Origin: Bromus sterilis
Taxonomy: Eukaryota > Streptophyta > Magnoliopsida > Poales > Poaceae
Direction: 5' to 3'
Assembly: GCA_950022295.1 (NCBI GenBank)
Contig: OX465598.1
Span: 68,122,001 to 68,186,000, forward strand
Length of the DNA: 64,000 nt
Shown here: positions 22,412-31,815 of the stretch, in pieces
Numbering within the stretch: position 1 is the stretch's first letter
Layout: each line of letters starts with the position of its first letter
Notes under the pieces: model-generated
The model's database searches: none
The model's input: the letters and a program-made list of their open reading frames with translations, nothing else
Told to the model about the DNA's origin: nothing
Made by a program: the position numbers and the translations under genes

Positions 22412-23332
22412 AATTTTACCCGAAACAATTTCGGTGTTGTCCAAAACATTCTTCAATATTCCTTATCCTCTCAAAATGCATCATCAAACCTTAAGTGTGT
22501 CACCCTACGGTTCGCGAATAATACAGACATGATTGAGACACCTCTCCGATCAATAATCAACAGCGGGATCTGGAGATCCGTGATGACTCCTATATATTCA
22601 ACGATGAATCTTGTGATCGTGTGAACCATCAACGTCGTAACTAATTCCCTTTGTCTCGCGATATTTTACTTGTCCGAGATCCGATCATCGGTATCAACCA
22701 TACCTTGTTCGATCTCGTTTCCGACAAGTACTCTTTTACTCGTTCTGTATATGACATTCTTGTGACCTAGTCACGTGCTTGCAAGCGGTGTCAATGTGAT
22801 ATCACCGAGAGGGCCCAGAGTATATCTCTCCGTCATTTTGGATGGACAAATCCCATTCTTGATCCATGAGCCTCAACTAATACTTTCCGAATACCTAACA
22901 CCACCTTTATAGTCACCCTGTTACGGTGTGACGTTTGATGTCATTAAAGTATTCTTTCAGTATTAGTGATTGACATGATCTCATGGTCTAAGGAACAAGA
23001 TTACTTCGAATGCAAGATATAACAATATAAACTAAATGACTTGATCATATTGTTATACTTAGTTTGGGTATATATTCATCGCATCATTCTCCTAATGATA
23101 TGATCCCGTTATTAACAACATCCAATGTTCATGATCAGGAATCCTTGATCATCTGTTAATCGACGAGCTAGTTAAAAGAGAGGCTTTACTAGGAACCATT
23201 GTTTGTTTATTAAACACACATGTATCAACTTTTCCGGTTAATACAATTCTAGCATGAGAAATAAACGTTTATCATAAACAAGGAATAATATAATAAACAC
23301 TTTATTATTGCCTCTCGGGCATATTCCCTTCA
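22412..23332 (-). repeat. Angela-2 5' LTR remnant
   Basis: It corresponds to the Angela-1 LTR from about 7590 to 8509. The LTR 3' end and PBS are absent. The leader reads straight into LTR sequence near 22405-22415, so a deletion has fused them. Confidence 0.7.
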
Positions 23333-23729
23333 GGTTTCACGTCACTGGGAATATATAGGCGAGGGGGGGGCAGCCAGAGGTGGACCAGGGGCCCCAGGCG
23401 CCCCCCCTAGCGCGGCCCAGGGGGTGGCCGCGCCGGGTGGCCGCCTGGGCCACCCCTGGTTCCCCTCTGGCCCCACTCGGGCTCTTCGCAAAGCTTCCTG
23501 CACGCTGATTTTTCCTATATTTTTCCCGGAATTTTTCTGGCACTTTTTATATGGGGGAAAACTGGAATAGAAAAACAGCAGAAAACAGGAACTGGCACTG
23601 TGGTGCACTGAGTTAATAGGTTAGTCCAAATATGATCAAAAGTGTATGAAAGTGTATCTAGATCATAGCAATATCACACAAAACATGCATGGAACGAGCA
23701 GAAATTATAGATACGTTTTGGACGTGTCA
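23333..23729 (-). repeat. Gypsy A 5' LTR remnant (first 397 bp)
   Basis: On the minus strand it starts TGACACGTCCAAAACG. It matches 15533-15928 of the 3' LTR almost base for base. It is cut by Angela-2 at GGTTTCACGTCAC. Confidence 0.9.
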
Positions 23730-23734
23730 CTATG

Positions 23735-24693
23735 TTGAGTTTGCTGGGACTGACGGATTATAAGATTATTTTCAGATTGTGATGAGTAATATATTTGGTT
23801 CTCTTTTATATTTGTGTTCTTTAGTAAATTCATGCATGTTCTCTGTTGCCGTATTTTACTTTGGCCAAGTGATTTGTTGCAACTCCAAGAGGGAGCGTTA
23901 TGCTTGATTGTGGGTTCAACCCCTTGATGTCTAGCTTGAGTGACAGAAACATGAGACTAGGGGATGTGTTGTTGCCACCAGGGATAAAACAACAATTCTT
24001 GTACTTGCGGGTGCAAGGATTGTTTACTTTACGCATAGTTCTTTTAATGCAGTTGTCTGTTGCTTTGAGTTTACAATTTGGGTAGGATTCACAACTTAAT
24101 ACCAGCGAGATGTTTTGGATAGATATCTCAAGGTGGAGGATTATTAGTAGATGCAGATGGATTTCGGTCTACTTACCTTGGCGTACTGCCCATTGCTTTT
24201 GAGCCTCTTCCTTTCTTTTGTAGCATAGTTAGCATTGCGGTGCATTTGTAATCTAGTCAATTTGCCCAGCTGTGATTTGTTTAACTCGCTATCACTTTTA
24301 TCGTCTTTTCGGAGAGAGACATCACTAGTGAACGTCATGGGACCCCGGTCCATATTTCCATCATTGTTTACACCTTCAATTTACTTTCAGTTCTTACTTT
24401 CAATTGCCACTATTATTATCTCTTGCGTTGATCCTTTGTAAGCAGCAAGGCCGGAGGAATTAACAACTCCTCTGTACTCGTTGGGAGCAAAGCTACTTGT
24501 TGTGCGTACAGGTCCAGGTGAAGTTAGCAACCTCGGCGCCATTGTTCACTTTACCACCTTCTTGTATTTCTGCGAGTCCTACGGGAGACAAACCCTATCC
24601 TCTGCATAGGGAAATCTACTGCTACGCAACATCTCACCTTCCACTTGGGGTAACCATCGAGAAGCGAGAGAACTATCTTCCTTTCTAGCATCA
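23735..24693 (+). repeat. Gypsy B 5' LTR, main remaining segment
   Basis: It continues the LTR after gypsy A (ttgagtttgctggg...) and ends TTCTAGCATCA, followed by the PBS. It is closely similar to 29222-30180 of the 3' LTR. Confidence 0.9.
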
Positions 24694-24702
24694 AGAAATT
24701 TC

Positions 24703-24720
24703 TGGCGCCGTTGCCGGGGA
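24703..24720 (+). other. Primer-binding site of gypsy B (tRNA-Asp)
   Basis: TGGCGCCGTTGCCGGGGA is complementary to the 3' end of plant tRNA-Asp(GTC) and lies 9 bp after the LTR end. Confidence 0.9.
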
Positions 24721-24861
24721 CTCCAGTCTACAAGATAGAGGAGTTGCACAATATATTTTATCTTTGCGTTTTAGTCTTGTTAGTTTACCTTTCAGTTTTT
24801 ACTTTTGTGTCCCTTATAAAAAATACCGAAAATACCTTTTACTTTGCTAGTAGTTACCATT

Positions 24862-25687
24862 ATGTCTGGTCCTTTTGCCTTTGTTGAGGCAGAGGTTCTC
24901 ACCTTTAAACAAAAAGGTGGGGAAAGTTTAAAAGATGCTTGGTATAGAATTAATGATTCACAGAAAAAAAACCCACCAAGAAGCAACCCACTACTATCCT
25001 ATTTAGAAATTTTTATGTTGGGATTACTCCTTGGAACAGCTTCATATTAGATACTGCCATCAGTGGGAATTTTCTAGAGGCCCCAATTTGGGAGTCTCTT
25101 AATGTTATTGAAAATCTTGTTGGAAACCTCCATGTTGCTAGCATACAAGAAGACATAACTCTAGCTCACATTATGAAGAAACTTGCAAAGATAGAGTTAG
25201 AAGTAACAAGTATAACTAGGATAAATGAGTTGGATAGCAATATCCAAGGGAATTTAAATAGGCTTGATAGTTCCATGCATAAAATTATTAAAACTTTGGA
25301 GACCATCAAATTCCATGATATGGATCCCTCTAGGATTGATAAGATTGAGGAAATCATTAATACTCTAGGAACTACCTTCTCCTCAATCGAACCAAGAAAG
25401 GTTGCAACTCCGGCTAGAAAGGAACCTAAGTTCAATTATGTCCCTAAGGTTTCTCTACCTAAAAATAATCCACCCATAGCCAATGAAGTTGAAACCGTGA
25501 AAAAACTTTGGAAGAAATACCTCTCTTTGATAAATTTATAAATGAAACTTCCGTTGATTTTCCGCCTTTTGGTTTTATCCCTAGAAGTATCTTCATTAGG
25601 CCTTTATTTGAAAGACCTCTTAATACTAGTTGTACTATTGAAGAGATTTTTGATGATCTTGATGATGGTTTTCTTGATAAAACTTGA
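24862..25687 (+). pseudogene. Short gag-like gene of gypsy B, two frameshifts
   Basis: The gene starts MSGPFAFVEAEVLTFKQ and reaches GGESLKDAWYRINDSQ, the conserved ESLxxAWxR segment of gypsy gag, within 37 residues. The N-terminal half of a normal gag is therefore missing. A frameshift in the A-run near 24961-24968 moves the rest to another frame (KKQPTTILFRNFYVGITPWNSF), which stays open to about 25500. There a second shift leads to the last part, ending DDLDDG...KT at 25687. The middle (25170-25400) is rich in Leu, Ile, Lys and Glu at heptad-like spacing and may form a coiled coil. No zinc knuckle, protease, RT or integrase follows. Total length would be about 275 codons. Gypsy E has the same gene. 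Confidence 0.75.
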
Positions 25688-26320
25688 TCTTTTGCTTTGT
25701 GCCTAGCTTAAAGGCGTAAAAGAAAGCGCTTGTTGGGAGGCAACCCAAGATGTTTTTTATTTTGTTTTTAGTGGTATTGATGATTTTTACTACTGTAGCA
25801 AGATCATTGTATCTTTATTTTTCAAGATTTGTGCCAAATATAGCCTCATATGACAAGGGAAGTGAAAGTTGTGACATGCTATCCATAAAACAGATTCTGT
25901 CCTCGTGATCGAAAAAATCATAGAAAATCACCAGTTCATCTTTTTGAGCTGAATTTTTTACACAGCGTGCTCTATATAATGACGGAACTTTCGTATGTTC
26001 TGTGTTTTTTTATTTGAGTTGCATAAGTACCCCAAAACAATTCTTTACTACCTGCTGTTCTGTTTTTCACAGATTCTGCCACGTTTTGTCTCTCCTAACT
26101 TTTTCAAACCTTAAGCTTTCTTTTTCTTTAAAAAAACTTTTTGGAAATATTGAGAAACAGTATCTCTTCAAGAATATCTTTATTTGCAGTAGAGGAAAAT
26201 TATTTTAATAGGGTACTAACCTCTCTAATCAGTTTACAATGAGTTATGTATGAAGGGAGTTTTAAAGTGTGCGATGGAAGATGATGAAAGAAGATCCTGG
26301 AGTGTCAAACGCTCAAGCTT

Positions 26321-26399
26321 GGGGATGCCCCCATGCATCCCCAATAAATATTCAAGTATACTCAAGCGTCTAAGCTTGGGGATGCCCCCGTGCATCCCC
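26321..26399 (+). repeat. Paired GC hairpins with PPT-like arms (gypsy B)
   Basis: Palindromes at 26321-26342 and 26378-26399 each follow AAGCTT and have 8-bp arms GGGGATGC/GCATCCCC. The 13-base AAGCTTGGGGATG in each is identical to the core of the terminal PPT at 28489-28501. Confidence 0.9.
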
Positions 26400-27151
26400 T
26401 TCTTCATCAACAATTATCAGTTCGTCCTTTGTTGCACTCTATTTTTTATCACTTCATGCGTTATGTGCTATGCTTGGACCATCTCGCTCTTTACTTTTCT
26501 TAGGTTTGTTTTTGCTTTGTTTGATGTACTTACAAGTTAGACTCCAGATTCCTTTTGTGTGGGGGAGAAACACGCTCTGCTTGAACTAGAACTCCTCATA
26601 GGATTTGCATGCTTATTTCCTGAGCCGTGAGTTGTTCTTTTTTTCTTTTCTTAGTTGCTGCCTTGTTTAGTTGTAGTGCTTTAGTTTTATTCTAGAGCTT
26701 TCCTTTTGTCTTAGGTTGAACTTTCTATAGGTTTCATGATTATCTTGTTTAGAGAGTTTGCCTGTTGCACCGAGTTTTGTGTCTTGACTAGAAAGTAGGT
26801 AGTTGAAGTTGCTATTCTCTTTGTAGTAGTAACTTGCAATAGTTTTGAGGTATTGACTAGAGTAATGTTTGAACTTTTGGTGTCAAGAGCTTTAGCCTAT
26901 TAGTGATAGATGTCGTATTTTGGGAAATCCATGTGATTTTCGAAAACAAAAACCCCTGTTGAGAACTCTAGCTACTAGATGGATCACTAACCTTTGGAGG
27001 GTTCGAATATTAGAGTACACTCACGTACCATGAGTCGAGGATGCGCAAGGATAACCAAACCCCCATACACTCCTCCTCGGGGTACTTGTCTCTTTGTGAA
27101 CATCCTGATTAGACTGAGAGTTACCGATCATAAGTGCATGAGTTCTTCGGA

Positions 27152-27403
27152 CTAATGTGAATATTCAAAAGTTGACACTTCCACCCCCCATATTTTTCTA
27201 GCCTCTCCTGTGCTGTGGATTGCCTTCTTCTCACTCCGAGAGTTGGGGTCCACCTTCGCCGGTACATCCAAACCCTTGGCATGATACGCTCTGTCATCAT
27301 AAACCTCCTTATATCCTTCCTCAAAACATCCATCATACCTACCTATCAAGGTATTTCCATAGCCTTTCTGAGATACATTGCCATGCAACATCCACCTTCT
27401 CAT
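27152..27403 (-). CDS. Antisense ORF of gypsy B, unknown function
   Basis: This 83-codon frame opposite to gag starts MRRWMLHGN and shares GRYDGCFEE, VYDDRAYHAKGLDVPAKV and SRSEKKA with the copies in A and E. Relative to E it has a 1-2 base difference near its end that changes the last residues. No recognised domain. A second overlapping minus frame (27121-27336) is a shadow. Confidence 0.3.
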   Translation of the reverse strand: MRRWMLHGNVSQKGYGNTLIGRYDGCFEEGYKEVYDDRAYHAKGLDVPAKVDPNSRSEKKAIHSTGEARKIWGVEVSTFEYSH

Positions 27404-28483
27404 GACTTGATCTTCATGTCTTACATGTTCCTTCTATCCTGGTAGAGGCATACATTTGCATCATGATAGTTACATTTTCTTTATGTGAGTACCCTTGTAA
27501 AGTGTGAAAGATCTCTTATATTCTTGTAAAAATATAGAGTGTTGCCCCTAAAGTGAGGAAAAGATCCGAAAGAGGACAAAATAAAAAGATCCGAAAGAGG
27601 ACAAATGAGAGAAATAGAAAGAGCCATTGAGGCCACCAGAAAAAATACAAAAAAAGAGAAAAAAGAGAAAAAAAAAAGAGAGAAGGGGGCACACTACTAT
27701 TCCTTTTGAGAGATCCACACTAGTACTTCATCCTCTATCCCTTGTACTCCATAGAGATCATCATACATGCATATAGCTATGTGGGGACCCTTCACACTAT
27801 AGAACTTGGCTTGTATATTCCAACGATGAGCCTCCTCAAACGAGCTCTAGGTCTTCTTGAGCAAGCAAGTTGGATGCACCCCCACTAGTTCCCTTGGAGA
27901 GATTTTAGCTCACATGTGCATCCGTTGCATGGCAATCCCTACTCCTCACATCATAGTATCTATCATATGGCTTTCTCTCGCCTATGGTTGTCCTCATTGA
28001 TGTGAGCCTTTCACACCTTTTCTGTGTTCCTCCTCCACCTTCTTTCTGTTTCGCCTTTTAGGTGTCAACTTTCTTGCTCATGCTCATCCATTGCATGAGT
28101 GCTCAAAATATCGAAAGGGAGTGGATCAGTTTGACTTGTACCTGACTAGTGGTCTGGGGACGTGTCAAGATAAGAATCCAAAGGATACTAAGTGTGAAAC
28201 TTTAGTAGATAGTAGTTCTCAACAAACAAAAATTATCTTGTATTCCCAGTCCCCTTCTTGCACGCAAACACCATCTGGAGACATTCGAGTCACGGACAGC
28301 GAGAGCTCTTGCACCCTTTGTTCTTTTATTTCTTGTGTCAATGCTAATATAGACTCTTGCTTGTTAAGACTTGAATTGAATTGCATGCTTTGATTGCTTT
28401 ACTTAAAAGTCCTTATATGGTTGTGTGGCATGTCGTCACAGAAATTATTCTTGTTATCATTTCCCTACTCGAGGACGAGCAGG

Positions 28484-28501
28484 AATTAAGCTTGGGGATG
28501 T
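28484..28501 (+). other. Polypurine tract of gypsy B
   Basis: AATTAAGCTTGGGGATGT immediately precedes the LTR start TGATACG at 28502. Confidence 0.85.
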
Positions 28502-30180
28502 TGATACGTCCCAAACGTATCTATAATTTCTGCTTGCTCCATGCATTATTTTGCTTGAACTTTCATACACTTTTGCTTGAACTTTCATACACTTTTGCTT
28601 GAACTTTCATACACTTTTGCTTGAACTTTCATACACTTTTTATCATATTTTGACTAACCTATTAACTCAGTGCACCTAGTTGCCAGTTCCTGTTTTCTGT
28701 TGTTTTTATATTTTAGGTTTTTCGGCCATTAAAAGTGCCAAATAAATTCCGGAAAAATTATATAAAAAACCAGCGTCGCGGAAGCTTCCCGAAGAACCAA
28801 AGATGGAAGGGGGTGACCCACCAGGGCCCCAGGAGGGTCCCTGGCTCGGCCCCACCCTAGGGCGCGCTAGGAGGCCTCCTGGCTGCCCTGTGGCCCCTCT
28901 CGGTTGCCCCATTCGGCCTATTTTTAGCCCCCGCGGAGGAAACCCCTAATATCGATCTGTTATTCCCGTTCTCCTCTCTGTACCGCCGCCGCCGCCGTTT
29001 AAAGATCGGGGCTGCCAGGAGAAGCTGCCCGGCACCCTGCCGAAAGGAGGAATCCCCTCCAGGAGACCATCAAATCGCCATGGAAGCTTCCCAGATGTCT
29101 TAATAGGTTCAAGACCAGTAGCTATGTGATGTTCTCCTCCCCTCTTTGTGCTTCCACTTTTGAGACCTCGTGAGCTGCCTCACATGATCGAGGCACCTTT
29201 GTAATCTTCTATGTTGCTATGCTGAGTTTGCTGGGATCTAATGGATTATGAGATTATGTTCAGATTGTGATGAGTAATATATTTGGTTCTCTTTTATATT
29301 TGTGTTCTTTAGTTAATTCTTGCATGTTCTCTGTTGCCGTATTTTTCTTTGGCCAAGTGATTTGTTGCAACTCCAAGAGGGAGCGTTGTGCTTGATTGTG
29401 GGTTCAGCCCCCTGATGTCTAGCTTGAGTGACAGAAACATGGGACTAGGGGATGTGCTGTTGCCACAAGGGATAAAATAATGGTGCTTGTACCTGCGGGT
29501 GCAAGGATTGTTTACTTTACGCATAGTTCTTTTAATGCAGTTGTTTGTGCTTTGAGTTTACACTTTGGGTGGGATTCGCAACTTAATACCAACGATATGT
29601 TCTGGATAGATATCTCAAGGTGGATGATTCGTATTAGATGCAAATGGATTTCGGTCTACTTACTTTGGCGTACTGACCATTGCTTTTGAGCCTCTTCCTT
29701 TCTTTTGTAGCATAGTTAGCATTGCGGTGCGTTTATAATCATGTCAATTGCCCAGCTGTGATTTGTTTGCCTCGCTAGCACTTTTATCGTCTTTTGGGAG
29801 AGATACATCACTAGTGCACGTCATGGGACCCCGGTCCATATTTCCACCATTGTTTACACCTTCAATTTACTTTTAGTTCTTACTTTCAATTGCCACTATT
29901 ATTATCTCTTGCGTTGATCCTTTGTAAATAGCAAGGCCGGAGGAATTGACAACTCCTCTGTACTCGATGGGAGCAAAGCTACTTGTTGTGTGTGCAAGTC
30001 CAGGTGAAGTTAGCAACCTCGGAGCCATTGTTCACTTTACCACCTTCTTGTATTTCTGCGAGTCCTACGGGAGACAAACCCTATCCTCTGCATAGGAGAA
30101 ATCTGCTGCTACGCTACATCTCACCTTCCACTTGGGGTAACCAACGAGAAGCGAGAGAACTATCTTCCTTGCTAGCATCA
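28502..30180 (+). repeat. Gypsy B 3' LTR (1,679 bp)
   Basis: It begins TGATACGTCCCAAACG and ends GCTAGCATCA. It contains a minisatellite at 28549-28640, a GC-rich block near 28780-28920, and the terminal part shared with 23735-24693. The right flank is GTGGA. Confidence 0.9.
28549..28640 (+). repeat. 22-bp minisatellite in the B 3' LTR
   Basis: Four head-to-tail copies of a 22-bp unit, TTGCTTGAACTTTCATACAC plus two bases. Related LTRs in C and H have one copy, so the expansion is specific to this LTR copy. Confidence 0.95.
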
Positions 30181-30490
30181 GTGGACTCAAGTGGAATAAC
30201 TGGTTTCAAAAGGAGTTTGGATGCACAAGCAGAATTCCGCTTGGTGCGAGTGAAGTCTAGCAAAAGACTGGCAAGCGACCAACTAGAGAGCAATAATTGT
30301 CATAATCATGCAGAGCGACAAAGTAACATTGAATCGGGCATGAAAGTGATATGACTGTTCTGAAATAAAAAGGTCATCAAGGCATGATAGACATTATAGT
30401 CATAAACATGTGTGAACATGTGCCAAGTCAATCCAAGAATTCTCCGAAGGGAAATACCACTTCAATATGCCAAACCATGAACAATGCAAT
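30181..30490 (-). mobile_element. Fragment of gypsy F 3' interior
   Basis: The sequence between B's 3' LTR and LTR M. Its right end GCAAT (30486-30490) equals the base run after M at 44922-44926, so it was contiguous with 44922 onward before M inserted. It resembles, from memory, untranslated gypsy interior sequence common in Triticeae. No ORF of note. Confidence 0.6.
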
Positions 30491-30527
30491 TCATACACGA
30501 GATAGCTTCTCGTCCCTCGTTGGTTAC
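30491..30527 (-). repeat. LTR M, 3'-terminal piece
   Basis: These 37 bp are the far end of minus-strand LTR M, containing cttctcgtccctcgttggttac, the reverse of the aaccaacgag end of related LTRs. The terminal TCATACACG would be TGATACACG in a canonical end, so one base is changed. The LTR continues at 41703 after gypsy C. Confidence 0.7.
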
Positions 30528-31815
30528 TGATACGTCCCAAACATATCTATAATTTCTGCTTGCTCCATGCATGTTTTGTGTGACTTTGCCATGATTTGCT
30601 TGAACTTTCATACACTTTTGAGCATATTTGGACTAATCTATTAACCCAGTGCACCCAGCTGCCAGTTGTTTTTTCTGCTGTTTTTGTATTTTAGGTTTTC
30701 CGGGCATTAAAAGTGCTCCAAAAAATCCAGAAAAATCAGATAAAAAATCAGCGACCCGGAAGCTTCCGGAATCACCAAGGTAGCGGAGGGGGGCCACCAC
30801 CAGGAAACCAGGAGGGTCCCTGACGCGGCCCCACCCTAGGCCGCGCCAGGAGGCCTCCTGGCTACCTGGTGGGTCCCCTCGACACCCCCCTCCGCCTATA
30901 TTTAGCCCTCGGGGTGGAAACCCCTAATATCGAAGTACTTTTTCCAGAAGCGATTCCGATCTCCGCTGCCATCACCAACAAGCTTCGGGGGACCAGAATT
31001 CTTGTGCCGGCACCCTGCCGGGACGGGGAAGTGCCCCCGGATTCATCTCCATCGACGTTGCTTCCTCCCTCCATGAAGCGATAGTAGTTCTCCCTCGGGG
31101 CTGAGGTTTCTACCAGTAGCTATGTGTTCTTCTCTCTCTCCCATTCGGTTTGATCATAGGCTATGTTAATCTAGGGTGATCCCATGATATTTCCCCTTCC
31201 TCTATGTATTAGATTGATGTACTCAATTGATCTTATCTAGTATAATCCTCGAGACCAAGGTGACAGCGGTCTATTGGACATGGGTTAGAAGAATATTATC
31301 ATGAGTGATTTCCTTTTTTGTGTGTTGATTGAAGATTGAGAGTCTCTTGGTGCTTGTCTTTGACTATCCTTGAGATATGTTGTGGTGATTGTGGTACTCT
31401 CTTTGGATGGCTGCGGTGACATTGCAAAATCCATAGATTGAGAACTACGAACTTTGAGGTGTGCTTTTGTAGCCCTACATAATACTCATCCTCTCTTGAC
31501 CACAAAGGAATGACCTCCGAGTACGTCTCCATTGCATGTTTTATGGGAAATATCATGTGATTAGACTATGTTAATGTTGTTGAGAGTTTCCACTAGTGAA
31601 AGTATGAAGCCTAGGCTTTGTTTCCACCATTGTTACACCGTTTGTGCTCACTTTTGTCACATGTTTGATTGCTGCACTTTTTATTACAGATTTATATTAC
31701 CTTGCTTTGCCACACCTATCACTCGTATTTTACCATCTCTTCGCCGAACTAGTGCACCTATACAACTCCTAGTTGTATTAGGTGTGTTGGGGACACAAGA
31801 GACTTCTTGTATCTT
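30528..31815 (+). repeat. Gypsy C 5' LTR, first segment
   Basis: It begins TGATACGTCCCAAACATATC and runs to ATCTT at 31811-31815, the TSD of solo LTR L. The rest is at 34645-34803. A 94-codon frame starting at 31568 recurs in the LTRs at 41296 and 43038 and is LTR sequence, not a gene. Confidence 0.9.

Larger units (their letters stand above)
18818..23332 (-). mobile_element. Angela-2: 3'-truncated Copia element with internal tandem duplication
   Basis: On the minus strand the LTR begins TGAAGGGAATATGCCC at 23332. A leader, gag, protease, GAG-pre-integrase region and start of integrase follow, ending at the junction near 18818. RT, RNase H and the 3' LTR are gone. It lies inside the 5' LTR of gypsy A, with GGTTT next to its end as the expected TSD. 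No tRNA-iMet PBS is found, and the LTR and leader appear fused near 22410. Confidence 0.85.
14259..23729 (-). mobile_element. Gypsy A: minus-strand non-autonomous LTR retrotransposon with Angela-2 inside
   Basis: It is flanked by perfect CTATG copies at 14254-14258 and 23730-23734. On the minus strand it has a 397-bp 5' LTR remnant (23729-23333), then truncated Angela-2, then its own 3' untranslated interior (about 18817-15947), a PPT and a complete 3' LTR (15928-14259). The remainder of the 5' LTR, the PBS and gag are missing, apparently lost in a deletion that also removed the 3' half of Angela-2. Confidence 0.85.
25688..28485 (+). other. Untranslated 3' interior of gypsy B
   Basis: After the gag stop comes gcgcttgttgggaggcaaccc, then AT-rich sequence, two hairpins (26321-26399), the antisense ORF (27152-27403), an A/G-rich tract at 27640-27690, and a run into the PPT. 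Order and spacing match A, C and E. Small sense frames such as 26250-26540 and 28091-28393 have no recognised motif. Confidence 0.75.
14209..30180 (+). mobile_element. Gypsy B: non-autonomous LTR retrotransposon, 5' LTR split by A and cut by N
   Basis: Parts in order are the 5' LTR (14209-14258 and 23735-24693, interrupted by gypsy A), a tRNA-Asp PBS at 24703, a short gag-like gene, a 2.8-kb untranslated 3' interior, a PPT, and a complete 3' LTR (28502-30180). No pol is present. The right flank GTGGA is the expected TSD. The left part of the 5' LTR lies beyond N, Angela-1 and K, outside the window. The same layout is shared with A and E. Confidence 0.8.

Noticed and set aside
24703..24720. 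tRNA-Asp gene fragment
   Set aside because: Only the 18-base complement of the tRNA 3' end is present, at a fixed distance from an LTR end. It is a primer-binding site.
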